Assembly (NCBI GenBank): GCA_963681505.1
Contig: OY811989.1
Span: forward strand, 5,039,835 to 5,103,834
Source: Eunapius fragilis
Taxonomy: Eukaryota > Porifera > Demospongiae > Spongillida > Spongillidae
Direction of reading: 5' to 3'
DNA: 64,000 nt
Of this stretch, positions 36,120 through 49,276 are shown one piece after another (position 1 is the stretch's first letter; each line of letters begins with the position of its first letter). A program made the translations under genes and the position numbers. Below the pieces are notes generated by a model. The model worked only from the letters and a program-made list of their open reading frames with translations, ran no database searches and was not told the origin of the DNA.

Positions 36120-36440
36120 GTGATATGTTCTGTAGAGGTTAGGTTTCATCTGTAGGCGACATCTGTAGAGGTTAGAAGTGTTAGTTGTCAAGATTAAAAG
36201 TATTAGTTGGCATCTGTAGAGCTGTAGGGTACAAGTATTAGGTGACATCTGTAGAGGGTACACGTACTAGGTGACATATGTAGAGGGTTCAAGTATTAGG
36301 TGACATCTGTAGAGGTTACAAGTATTAGGTGACATCTGTAGAGGTTACAAGTATTAGGTGACATCTGTAGAGGTTCAAGTATTAGGTGACATCATTAGAG
36401 GCATCTAGAGGGTACTTAAGGTGACTTCTGTAGGGAGGAA
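36120..36440 (+). repeat. Minisatellite associated with the Gypsy relics (array 2)
   Basis: Same unit as at 30430. The sequence right of both arrays starts with the same CACTCTTACCTCCTGA, showing that array and relic were duplicated together. Confidence 0.88.
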
Positions 36441-36479
36441 CGAAGATAAGTATTTATTTAGTATGGCATTTTGCTTCAT

Positions 36480-37870
36480 TGAAGATTTTATCACTCGAAG
36501 AAAACATATACACTCTTACCTCCTGACATACCAAGCAGATGAAAGTTGGTGAAACCATAGACTCCTGACAAGACGTTTATTTGGACAGTAATCGTTGATC
36601 ATATTCTGGCTTCTGTATTATGGTCTTTCATATCTCCCCTTATATTTCTGTCTTCTCCACTACAACAAAACATATCTTCCTATTTTTCAGCACCATTTTT
36701 CTTAGTGGAGCCAAAGTAGGTTCATCAATCCTGCTGAATCGTTTGTGTTATACTAGTAGCACTGTTTGAAATGCTGTGGTATTACAGTGATTATCCTGAT
36801 GTATTGGCTGCAAAGTTCCTGTCCTTGCCTCTTGCTGTTTGATAATAGACAGGGCTTGTGCAATATCCCTAACTGAGGATATATAAGCCCGCTTGATGGT
36901 ATGCGCATGATACTGCATACTCCAAAATGCCTGTTTAACATGACTACACAATAGAAAATCCACCAATAGCTTTTCCTGGACCCTTACACTCCTACTCTTC
37001 CACTGACATTGGAGTTGAGCCTTCACTTCACTTTGCCCTAATTATACAGCTGCAGACCCAGACTTCACCTTGTGAGTCTTGCGTTGCCCTCCTTCAAGCC
37101 ATCAAGCCACTCCAGGGTTTGATAATTGGTCTGACTGTGAAGGATATCCCTATAAGGTATACCTGGAAGGCATGGGTGGTTAGCTTGATTGGCAGGCACT
37201 CCTTCTCAGTGGTGGAGTATACCACTTTACCTTGGTAGTAGCATCTTGCTGAAGTGGGCCACTGGGTGCTCGTTGTCAGTATGGCAGCCCAACTCCAACT
37301 CCCCATCCATCTGGAGTACAAAGGGATGCTTGAAGGTAGCACCCTGGTGTCCAAACTACATTATTTTGAATTTGGACTGACCAAAGGGTGTCACACTGTT
37401 TTCCTTGTTGCCTCTGTTACCATGGGAACCTGATGGAACCTTCCAGTATTCCCCGTGATAGATCATATGTAGATATGAACTTGGCTGTATTCAGAATGTT
37501 GATCAGTTTGTCCAATTGTAGCATCTGATAACAGCCTGCCATCAGTATTTAACGTCCTATTGTCCCATCTTTCTGACATCTCATGGATCACATGATCCAA
37601 TAACTTCTTGAGTTCCTGACTGAACAGAGACACTGATTCATCTGGTAGCAGCTTACCCGAAGCGTCTAAAATGGTTAAACCAATCGCCATCAACAGTCAT
37701 GTAGTCCTTTTTTCATCTTCACCGAGCTACAAGTACTTCCCCTTCAAGCAGGGTCGGCAGTTTGACTGCTTTCACTTTCATTTGCCACACTGCATATGTC
37801 AAACGCTGAAACCAATCAGCAGTCTCCCCAGAAGAGAAAGGTTTTGGCACTATGATCTGCTACCATTGTG
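36480..37870 (-). mobile_element. Ty3/Gypsy-type LTR retrotransposon relic, copy B (shorter)
   Basis: A second, shorter and clearly broken copy of the same family, similar to parts of copy A. A gag-like part lies at about 37580-37870 (ESVSLFSQELKKLLDHV again) and an RNase H-like part at about 37090-37320 (STTEKECLPIKLTTHAFQVY). The matches to copy A show common origin and old age. Confidence 0.75.
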
Positions 37871-37879
37871 ACAAACTGG

Positions 37880-38060
37880 ACATCTGTAGAGGGTACAAGT
37901 ATTAGGCAACATCTGTAGAGGGTACAAGTATTAGGTGACATCTGTAGAGGGTACAAGTATTAGCATCTGTAGAGGGTACAAGTATTAGGTGACATCTGTA
38001 GAGGGTACAAGTATTAGGTGACATCTGTAGAGGATTAGAGGATAAAGTAGTAGGGAACAT
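37880..38060 (+). repeat. Minisatellite associated with the Gypsy relics (array 3)
   Basis: Units of GGTGACATCTGTAGAGGGTA plus CAAGTATTA, about seven copies. Confidence 0.88.
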
Positions 38061-38439
38061 CATTAAAACATCTAGAGGGTACATTAGGTGACATATGTTT
38101 GGAGTAGAAGGTTGCTTCTGTATAGATGGAATACATTATACATCCAACTATTTGGATGTGATGATTCTGGTCTTCTGTTGTAAAAATCCATTGAAGATCA
38201 TAAATCACAAGGAGTTGACTAAGATTACCAGTCCACTGTTCATGGAACTGCATACCTCTTGTATGTCCATGCAATAAAATAATTCCATTTCCTTTTGGTT
38301 GAACATGCAGTCTGAGGTTTATCGTCACTCCAAATACAATGGACTAGTTTCTTCACCCGATCAAAATGTCATCATGGATCCCACCACTATAGTGCATTGA
38401 CTTTCTATTCTCCTGTCATCTACACTTTGTACCTACATC

Positions 38440-41400
38440 ATCTACAGTATGACACCATATCTACAGTATGCGGCTACACCATACACAGTAGGCGGCTACA
38501 TCATATACAGTATGCAGCTACATCATATACAGTACGCAGCTACATCATATACAGTATGCGGCTACATCATATACAGTATCATATACAATATGAGGCTACC
38601 TCATATACAGTATGAGGCCACACCATATATAGTATGCGGCTACATCATATACAGTATGCGGCTACATCATATACAGTATGCGGCTACATCATATACAGTA
38701 TGCGGCTACATCATATACAGTATGCGGCTACACCATATCTACAGTATGCGGCTACATCATATACAGTATGCGGCTACACCATATACAGTATGCGGCTACA
38801 TCATATACAGTATGCGGCTACATCTCATGTACAGTATGTGGCTACACCATTTACAGTATGACATCACACCTACAGTATGCGGCTACATCATATACAGTAT
38901 GCGGCTACATCATACACAGTATGTGGCTACACCATATACAGTATGCGGCTACATCATATACAGTTTGCGGCTACATCATATACAGTATGCGGCTACACCA
39001 TATACAGTATGCGGCTACATCATATACAGTATGCGGCTACATCATATACAGTTTGCGGCTACATCATATACAGTATGCGGCTACAACATATACAGTATGT
39101 GGCTACACCATATACAGTATGCGGCTACATCATATACAGTATGCGGCTACATCATATACAGTATGCGGCTACATCATATACAGTATGCGGCTACATCATA
39201 TACAGTATGCGGCTACACCATATACAGTATGCGGCTACATCATATACAGTATGCGGCTACATCATATACAGTTTGCGGCTACATCATATACAGTATGCGG
39301 CTACAACATATACAGTATGTGGCTACACCATATACAGTATGCGGCTACATCACATACAGTATGCGGCTACATCATATACAGTATGCGGCTACACCATATA
39401 CAGTATGCGACTATATCATATACAGTATGCGGCTACACCATATACAGTATGCGGCTACACCATATACAGTATGCGGCTACATCATATACAATATGCGGCT
39501 TTACCATATACAGTATGCGGCTACACCATATCTACAGTATGACGCCATTCACAGTATGCAGCCACATCATATACAGTATGACACCATATCTACAGTATGT
39601 GGCTACATCATATACAGTATGCGGCTACACCATGTACAGTATGACACCATTCACAGTATGCAGCTACATCATATACAGTATGACACCATATCTACAGTAC
39701 GTGGCTACATCATATACAGTATGCGGCTACATCATATGCAGTATGTGGCTACACCATATACAGTATGACGCCATTCACAGTATGCAGCTTCATCATATAC
39801 AGTATGACACCATATCTACAGTATGTGGCTACATCATATACCGTATGCGGCTACACCATATACAGTATGACACCATTCACAGTATGCAGCTACATCATAT
39901 ACAGTATGACACCATATCTACAGTACGTGGCTACATCATATACAGTATGCGGCTACATCATATGCAGTATGTGGCTACACCATATACAGTATGACACCAT
40001 TCACAGTATGCAGCTACATCATATACAGTATGACACCATATCTACAGTATGCGGCTACATCATATACAGTATGCGACTACATCATATACAGTTTGCGGCT
40101 ACATCATTATGCAGCTACAGTAGGCGGCTACATCATATACAGTATGCAGCTACATCATATACAGTATGTGGCTACACCATATACAGTATGCAGCTACATC
40201 ATATACAGTATGCGGCTACATCATATACAGTATGCGGCTACATCATATACAGTATGCGGCTACATCATATACAGTATGCGGCTGCATCATATACAGTATG
40301 CGGCTACATCATATACAGTATGAGGCTATATCATATACAGTATGACACCATATCTACAGTATGTGGCTACATTATATACAGTATGCGGCGACATCATATA
40401 CAGTATGAGGCTACACCATATACAGTATGTGGCTACACCATATACAGTATGCGGCTACATCATATACAGTATGTGGCTACACCATATACAGTATGCGGCT
40501 ACATCATATACAGTATGCGGCTACATCATATACAGTATGCGGCTACACCATATACAGTATGCGGCTACATCATATACAGTATGTGGCTACACCATATACA
40601 GTATGCGGCTACATCATATACAGTATGCGGCTACATCATATACAGTATGCGGCTACACCATATACAGTATGCGGCTACATCATATACAGTATGCGGCTAC
40701 ACCATATACAGTATGACACCATATCTACAGTATGCGGCTACATCATACAGTATGCGGCTACACCATATACAGAATGACACCATATCTACAGTATGTGGCT
40801 ACATCATATACAGTATGTGGCTACATCATATACAGTATGCGGCTACACCATATACAGTATGTGGCTACATCATATACAGTATGTGGCTACATCATATACA
40901 GTATGCGGCTACATCATATACAGTATGCGGCTACACCATATACAGAATGACACCATATCTACAGTATGTGGCTACATCATATACAGTATGTGGCTACATC
41001 ATATACAGTATGCAGCTACATCATATACAGTATGCGACTATATCATATACAGTATGTGGCTACACCATATACAGCTACACCATTCACAGTATGCAGCTAC
41101 ATCATATACAGTATGCGGTGACATCATATACAGTATGCGGCTATATCATATACAGTATGCAGCTACATCATATACAGTATGACCCATATCTATAGTATGC
41201 AGCTACATCCTATACAGTATGCGGCTACACCATATACAGTATGACACCATATCTATAGTATGCGGCTACATCATACAGTATGCGGCTACATCTTATACAG
41301 TATGCGGCTACATCATATACAGTATGCGGCTACATCATATACAGTATGCGGCTACACCATATACAGTATGCAGCTACATCATATACAGTATGAGGCTATA

Positions 41401-43565
41401 TCATATACAGTATGCGGCTACATCATATACAGTATGCGGCTACATCATATACAGTATGCGGCTACATTATATACAGTATGCGGCTACACCATATACAGTA
41501 TGCGACTATATCATATACAGTATGCAGCTACATCATATACAGTATGCGGCTACATCATATCCTGCATGCGGCTACACCATATACAGTATGCAGCTACATC
41601 ACACACAGTATGCGGCTACACCGTATACTGCATGCGGCTACACCATTTACAGAATGACACCATTATCTACAGTATGCGGCTACATCATATACAGTATGCG
41701 GCTACATCATATACATTATGCGGCTAGTATGTAGCTACGTCATATACAGTATGTGGCTACATCATTTACAGTATGCGGCTACATCATATACATTATGCAG
41801 CTACATCATATACAGTATGTGGCTACACCATATACAGTATGCAGCTACACCATTTACAGGATGACACCATATCTACAATATGCAGCTATATCATGTACCG
41901 TATGCGGCTACACCATATACAGTATGCAGCTACATCATATACATTATGCAGCCAAATCATATACAGTAAGCAGCTACATGTATATACATTATGCGGCTCC
42001 ATCATATACTGTATGCGGCTACATGATATACAGTATGCGGCTACATCATATACATTATGCGGCTACATCATATACAGTATGCGGCTACATCATGTACAGT
42101 ATGCGGCTACACCATTTACAGTATGCGGCTACATCATATACAGTATGCGGCTACATCATATACAGTATGCGGCTACATCATATACAGTATGCGGCTACAT
42201 CATATACATTATGCGGCTACATCATATACAGTATGCGGCTACATCATGTACAGTTTGCGGCTACATCATTTACAGTATGCGGCTACATCATATACAGTAT
42301 GCGGCTACATCATATACAGTATGCGGCTACATCATGTACAGTATGCGGCTACACCATTTACAGTATGCGGCTACATCATATACAGTATGCGGCTACATCA
42401 TATACAGTATGCGGCTACATCATATACAGTATGCGGCTACATCATATACAGTATGCGGCTACATCATATACATTATGCGGCTACATCATATACAGTATGC
42501 GGCTACATCATGTACAGTATGCGGCTACACCATTTACAGTATGCGGCTACATCATATACAGTATGCGGCTCATCATATACAGTATGTGGCTACATCATAT
42601 ACAGTATGCGGCTACATCATATACAGTATGCGGCTACACCATATATGGAATGCGGCTACATCATATACAGTATGCGACTACATCATATACAGTATGCAGC
42701 TACACCATTTACAGGTGCGGCTACACCATATATGGAATGCGGCTACATCATATACAGTATGCGACTACATCATATACAGTATGCAGCTACACCATTTACA
42801 GGATGACACCATATCTACTGTATGCAGCTACATCATATACAGTATGCGGCTACATCATATACATTATGCGGCTACATCATATACAGTATGCGGCTACATC
42901 ATGTACAGTTTGCGGCTACACCATTTACAGTATGCGGCTACATCATATACAGTATGCGGCTACATCATATACAGTATGCGGCTACATCATGTACAGTATG
43001 CGGCTACACCATTTACAGTATGCGGCTACATCATATACAGTATGCGGCTACATCATATACAGTATGCGGCTACATCATATACAGTATGCGGCTACATCAT
43101 ATACAGTATGCGACTACATCATATACATTATGCGGCTACATCATATACAGTATGCGGCTACATCATGTACAGTATGCGGCTACACCATTTACAGTATGCG
43201 GCTACATCATATACAGTATGCGGCTCATCATATACAGTATGTGGCTACATCATATACAGTATGCGGCTACATCATATACAGTATGCGGCTACACCATATA
43301 TGGAATGCGGCTACATCATATACAGTATGCGACTACATCATATACAGTATGCAGCTACACCATTTACAGGTGCGGCTACACCATATATGGAATGCGGCTA
43401 CATCATATACAGTATGCGACTACATCATATACAGTATGCAGCTACACCATTTACAGGATGACACCATATCTACTGTATGCAGCTACATCATATACAGTAT
43501 GCGGCTACATCATATACAGTATGCAGCTACATCATATTCTGTATGCAGCTACACCATATGTGTTA
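38440..43565 (+). repeat. 5-kb array of a 22-bp minisatellite (about 230 copies)
   Basis: The consensus is CGGCTACATCATATACAGTA+TG. Variants (CACC for CATC, GACACCATATCTACAG units, TTATGCGG, TATATGGAATG) recur in blocks, so segments have also been copied as larger units; for example a long block at about 42050-42810 is repeated at 42830-43460. Because 22 is not a multiple of 3 and the plus-strand unit lacks stops, all three plus frames are open for hundreds of codons (up to about 600). These frames are treated as a by-product, not as genes. Confidence 0.96.
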
Positions 43566-43697
43566 CAGTATATGTATAGGAGTGCTGACTACGTCACTAT
43601 ATATATGTTGTGTTCTCTATGCTGGAAGCATTATTAATGTTTATGCCTTCCAATCCCATGTGATTATCTTTTTGATTCAATTGCAATAAACATTGCA

Positions 43698-46600
43698 TCA
43701 ATCGCAAATATTAAGAAATTTCACAGCATTAGGAAGAACTTTGACTGCAAAGGTCATTGCTTCATACCCCTCCCCATCAACAGAGAGCCACATCTTGCTA
43801 GTGCCCTTTGGACTGATGACAAGTTCTGAACACCTGAAGGTCTCACAAGGAAGACTGGCCCCCATTCCCTTGTTCCACCTAGTGGCGCACTAAGAGAATG
43901 AAGGCAAACATGTCATGTGACCTTACCCATAGTTCAGGAACAGTGACTTCGCTAAAGATAGCGGCCACACTTTCAGGGTTAAACTGGAATCCTGTGGTGC
44001 AGTCTGCTCCAGCTGCAAATTGAATCCTGCACAGCCCAACTTCAAATTGCTCCATCCAGGCCTTCCAGACAGGAAATGGGTGGAGTCCTGAGCATCCTTC
44101 CCTTCTTTACCAAGTGCCAGTGGAGGGCTACTTATACAGTAGCTGTGATTGACACCAAGCAGCCATGCCAGACTAGTAGAAGAGGAGGGTGGCGTGGTCA
44201 CGTGAGTGTCATGTGATCTAGCAGGAGAGGGTACTGTGGTCACGTGCGTGTCATGTGATCTGTCCCGTGAGTGATCACTGGGAGGTGTTGGAGGGGCCGC
44301 ATGCGTTTCTGGCAGCACTGCTTGGGGTGGTAGTCTCAGCTGCAGGCTGTCATCAACAGGCCACCTCTGTGGTATGGACAGCAAAGCTTACTACGCTGCA
44401 GTGACCAGGTAAAACTGCTTACTCTTACGACAATGTTGAGGCACGAGAAGAAATGTCGCAGAGGTCCAAATAGCCAGTAACTGAAAGTGAATGTAAACAG
44501 TACCAATAGCCACTGTATTACAGAGATTCCATCTACAAGCATTAACACATGGTACAGACCACAAGTATTACACCTTACATGTATATGAGACACCCCTAGA
44601 AGCATTAATCATAAATTCACTGTGGGTAGGACCCACTGTAAGCAGGACCCACTGTAAGCAGGACCCACTGTATGCGAGGACCCACTGTAAGCAGGACCCA
44701 CTGTAAGCAGGACCCACTGTATGCAGGACCCACTGTAAGCAGGACCCACTGTATGCAGGACCCACTGTAAGCAGGACCCACTGTAAGCAGGACCCACTGC
44801 AAGCAGGACCCACTGTAAGCAGGACCCACTGTAAGCAGGACCCACTGTAAGCAGGACCCACTGCAAGCAGGACCCACTGTAAGCAGGACCCACTGTAAGC
44901 AGGACCCACTGTAAGCAGGACCCACTGTAAGCAGGACCCACTGCAAGCAGGACCCACTGTAAGCAGGACCCACTGTAAGCAGGACCCACTGTAAGCAAGA
45001 CCCACTGTAAGCAGGACCCAACATGTCAGCAATTGTGCACCCATTGTGAGATGATTCAGTGTCTCTATGCTGTGACTAAAGATCTAGCCAGATCCAAGGG
45101 ATGTACAGAACACTTACAGAAGTATTTAAGACCAAAAAGGCATGTACAGATTTTGCCCACTCGATTACAGCTGTTGATCTTGCATATAGCAGAAGGCTAT
45201 ATTTGAAGGGTAGAGATTGCAGCACTAATATAAGTTCCCTTTGGTATTGCTTAAGTAGCGTCTAGTTTTCTGGCCAGTTAGAGAGATATCAAACTGACTA
45301 GCTTAGAACCATTCTTTTAATTTTAGCATCACAATTGTATGCATTACTCATGTCCTATTAAACATATATTCAATTGATGGGATGATGTTCTTTGTTTGTT
45401 GAAACACATTACAATGCACACATACCTGTCCCTGTTGTCATATGCTTCCTTTATCACTCCCCAGCGAATGGAAGACATCGCATACAACGTACGTCCCTTT
45501 TCTGGCTGCATTAAAATAATAATAATAATGTTGGACATTTTCCTGGCTGCCATGACAACTCCCATGGCATCAGGTAATTCATTGTTTACCTGGATCTCCA
45601 TAATGTGCACAGGCTTAGAGCGCCCTTTGATGATGGCCATAGTAGCCTCACCTATAGTCCTACAGGCACGATACTGAGATGACATGGACACACTGATTAC
45701 GGGCTTAGGGTACCTGGCTGGCATATCCGTCAAAGATTTGTGCGGGTGCTGCGATGTGTAAAACCGGTTTTCCTTTCCAAGGGGAATGACCCCAAATGGT
45801 ATGGACGCTAACTGCACCTGAGGTTCAGAGCAAGTGTTACCAAAATACTGGATGCTAACTACACCTGAGATGTTACCAACATTACATAATAATATGTATT
45901 TACTATTAATCAAATGTGTTAATAAATATGGTATATGTGACATCAACACAGTAGTAAATATAAAGCTTTCATTTACTATAGAGGAAATGTCACATAGACC
46001 ATATTTACATAGTGAATACAATGTAAATCCAAATTATTATGCAGTGCAAGAACAGTACTTTTAATTTGAATAATGAATAATGCACTCACAGCATCTGGTC
46101 TTCTCATTAGTCCATTCAACACCTGTTAGTAAATGATAGCACACATCCACGTACATGTTCACATGCACCCTCACCTCAAGCATAGCACCGTCCCCTCCAG
46201 CAACTACTATACCGTCCACATGAGGGTCGATATAATTCATTAGCGTTCGCATCTGTCCCTGGTATTCACTCTGGTATAGGGAAGGGGACAAATTATGAGG
46301 GGGGGGGGGGGGGGGAGGAATTATGAGAGGATGGGTGGGGTAAAGGAAGGGGGGAAAATGATATTGGAGAGGGAGGGGTGGGGGTGGTGGATGACTTACC
46401 TCTACAATAGTGACATGCACTCCAGATGTATGAAGCAAGGGAGCAGCATATTTGTTGAACTGGCGTTTAGCCTTCCTGCATCACGTGACAGAGCACTCAT
46501 TTGTACAGCACACTCACTATACGCAACTGTGTATTACATTGAATTGGCTTGTGGATTGAGAAAAACTATGACCTTTTTAGGTTTCTGGTAGAACCCAACA

Positions 46601-46858
46601 CACTCTTCTCCGTGCACCTGTAAAGCATTAGATATGGCACTGCCCACATGGTCACAACACGCCTTGCCTTTGCTTGCGCGGTAAGCTCTCTAATGACCGC
46701 ATTTTCCCTGGGTATTTATTTGGAAGATGAAGGATGAGGACAGCACTGTCTCGGCCGTGACGTTCGTACCGAATCTTTTTCGTTAGATACTGCCCAGCCC
46801 AAATGGTAACTACTGTTCCGAACGTGTACCTCTTCCAGTATCGGAATGCTGAGGCCAT
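43698..46858 (-). CDS. AGK: Acylglycerol kinase, mitochondrial
   Basis: Exons in transcription order: 46858-46770, 46687-46538, 46475-46400, 46270-46175, 46122-46090, 45817-45590, 45505-45426, 44480-44429, 44366-43927, 43878-43698; 474 aa (human 422 aa); all phases agree. The N-terminus (FGTVVTIWAGQYLTKKIR) resembles AGK's mitochondrial inner-membrane anchor. The diacylglycerol-kinase catalytic fold is visible: VIVFLNPQANSM, HTSGVHVTIVE, the nucleotide-binding VVAGGDGAMLE, IPFGVIPLGKENRF, TMAIIKGRSKP and MSSIRWGV. The C-terminal half is conserved more weakly (WSNLKLGC, VDGEGYEAMTFAVKVLP). In animals AGK makes phosphatidate and lysophosphatidate and is a structural subunit of the TIM22 carrier translocase. 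A 28-residue insert sits between the PLG and IIKG motifs. An in-frame ATG exists upstream at 46891. Confidence 0.95.
44620..45020 (+). repeat. 16-bp minisatellite in an AGK intron
   Basis: About 25 copies of GCAGGACCCACTGTAA. On the AGK strand the unit reads TTACAGTGGGTCCTGC, so every copy contains an acceptor-like TTACAG. The array lies about 140 bp upstream of the exon at 44480-44429. Confidence 0.95.
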
Positions 46859-47160
46859 TTTCTTCTGGCGGGAACCGCGCGGGAAAAACAATAATTTAAA
46901 TAATGTGCACGATTAACGGCTTCACGTGTCAACCTACAATGTCCACGGATTGTCGTTCCCTGCAGAGAACACACGCTCACAGCCCATGGCCGGAGACAAC
47001 TTCTGAGATTTGGGGGGGCTTAGTTACATACAACTATGCATGAATATTAACCAGGTGTTTGGCACTATGCTCAATTTGAATACCGGTACTGCTTAGTGCT
47101 CAGCTGATTTCATTGGGAGTAAACTACTAGCAATTAATGATTCTAATCGCTGAAAACTTT

Positions 47161-47193
<33 letters not shown>

Positions 47194-47338
47194 CTTTAGC
47201 CCCCCCAAGCAGCCAGATAATATTAAGTTGCTTTTTGAGTGTTGCGTTTACATTACGTCACTATTAATTAATTAGATTCAGCCCTTTTTTAAAAAGACCC
47301 GCCCACTTCTCTAGCAGTTGTGTGCCGCAAACATTGCC
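46859..47338. promoter_or_regulatory. Divergent promoter region, AGK / sarcoglycan
   Basis: 480 bp between the AGK start (minus) and the sarcoglycan start (plus). It contains a run of about 33 G at 47161-47193 followed by CTTTAGCCCCCC. No core element was identified with confidence. Confidence 0.6.
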
Positions 47339-48576
47339 ATGCGACCAGCCGAAAACGTTGGCGAGTATGGCAACCATCAGCTCAGAGAGTACAACCTCAT
47401 CGGCATATATGGTTGGAGAAAGAGGTGTCTCTACTTCTTCATTCTCCTGCTGGTCGGAATCATCATAATTAACTTGTCGCTCACCATATGGATACTAGTG
47501 GTGATGGACTTCAGTGTGGTAAGCGACCCTACGATGCCTCTACGTAGCACTTTGCTGCTTGCTTCACCTCCTACCGATCGTGTACTGGGTGACGTAGCAG
47601 CGAGCTGCTGCTACGTACCTGCACGTGTGCATGCACACACATATAACAAACTTCCGCCGGCCGTTAGTATATGCGCACAATGGTCATTGTATAGCAGTAG
47701 GCCTATGTGATGGTCGAAGTGGTTAACCTGTGTCCACTCAGAGATAATATATAGATTATCTCTGGTCCACTACAGGACGGAATGGGAAGCCTTCGAATAA
47801 CACAGTCGGGAATCAGAGTGGAGGGAAAGGCCGAGTTCTTGCAGCCACTCTATGCCAGAGAAATCAGCTCCAAAGAGGTTTGTTATTATAAACTTAGCAC
47901 ACGTCAACTCAAGCCGATCACTTCTCTTCGTTATAGGGTTCGCCTTTATCCATTCAGTCCCAGCAGGCGGTCAATATCGTGGCGGGTACGACCCGGTTAA
48001 GCTTGGGGCAAGACACTCTAAGCGTTACGGCCAACAAGTTTGAAGTAAACACGCAGAGCTCTCCTTCTCAGAGTCCCCTCCTGTCCCTATCAGAGGAGCA
48101 GCTGGTAGTCACAGCAAGCCAGCTGTATGCAGCAGGGCCCTTAGGGGTAGCTATGGACGGCTCCTTGACCACATCACAGGTCCAATCCCCACCAAATGAG
48201 CCTCTAACGTTGCTCGCTCCCTCTGGCAAAGTATTTCTCAACGGATCCAGTGGCCTCCATATACAAGCCGGTTTCCTAGGCGACATAAGCATTTCATCCT
48301 CCAACAATGTCACTCTCACGGCAGCTACATCAGTAAGTGCACACCGTGTCCACATAATAAGCCCGTGTCATCTGACCCCGCCCCCCATATCAGGTGGTGC
48401 TTGACGCTCCAGCTGTTTACGTCACTGGACTTCAAATCAGCCAGCCGCTAGGACAGGGAACACTGTGGCCGGGGACTTACCAGGTCTGTGTCTGTGCAGG
48501 GAGCTACAAGCTGTACCTAGCTCCACATGACGCCTCAGACTGCAGCTATTATGCTGGGTCTACAGTGTGTCCATAG
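47339..48576 (+). CDS. Sarcoglycan, gamma/delta/zeta type
   Basis: Exons: 47339-47518, 47776-47877, 47937-48332, 48394-48576, all phase 0; 286 aa (human SGCG 291 aa). It is a type II membrane protein: a short cytoplasmic tail ([16 protein letters not shown], almost identical to vertebrate [14 protein letters not shown]) runs into one transmembrane helix ([20 protein letters not shown]). The extracellular part begins [19 protein letters not shown] and [11 protein letters not shown] and ends in the family cysteine cluster ([24 protein letters not shown]). In animals it belongs to the dystrophin-glycoprotein complex that links cytoskeleton and matrix. It appears to be a single ancestral-type member, so no vertebrate paralogue name is given. 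The start chosen is the only ATG of the frame near the 5' end. Confidence 0.96.
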
Positions 48577-48739
48577 AAACCATAGAACACTTGTCAACCA
48601 GTCCCCAGACCAACATTTCATGTCTACTCAAACATTATAGTTCAGCGTCCTTTTTGTTGTAAATACAGTATGTTTTTTGTATAAAAGAGAAACCGATTTT
48701 AGATTTGATGGTTGTGCTCCATCAGCTCCACCAGCGCTG

Positions 48740-49216
48740 TCACTCGACTCTTGCCTTCTTTGAAGCACTAAGTAGACCACAGGTTAACTGCCTCACAGGG
48801 TGCACCATCAAAGAAAAAGTCTTACCTTTCATCTCCACCACCACCGCCCTTACGCTTCTGAATCAGCTACATGTGCAAGCAAAAACATCTCCATACAATA
48901 CTATGTCACTCCTCCCCAGTCCTTACCTGATTGATTTGTTGCCACTGTTTGTTCAGCTTGGCCTTCTCCTTGGCTTTGTCATTCTGGCCTCCATTAAATC
49001 GACGCGTCTTGCGACCCTCACTCATCTTTACGCCATACTGGAAAGCAGCCCTTGGAGATGATGGGGGAAGAGGGTCACAGCATTGAGGGCTAAAGCCTTA
49101 GGACCATCCACCTCACTTTGGCAGCGCTTCTCTGTTAGACTGGTACTTGCTGTATTCCTCCTCTGTGTCAAAGTCCCACCGCCTGACAGGCCCCTTCTTG
49201 TTGCCCTGCAGAGAGA

Positions 49217-49276
<60 letters not shown>

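Noticed and set aside
38449-43637. Open frames of 400-600 codons in the 22-bp array as giant repeat proteins
   Set aside because: All three plus frames are equally open because the unit lacks stops and is not a multiple of three. There is no splice, start or family support, and frame changes between copies are unconstrained.
46859-46891. Upstream AGK start MFFPRGSRQKK
   Set aside because: In frame and possible, but the ATG at 46858 gives the N-terminus that lines up better with AGK; recorded only as an alternative.
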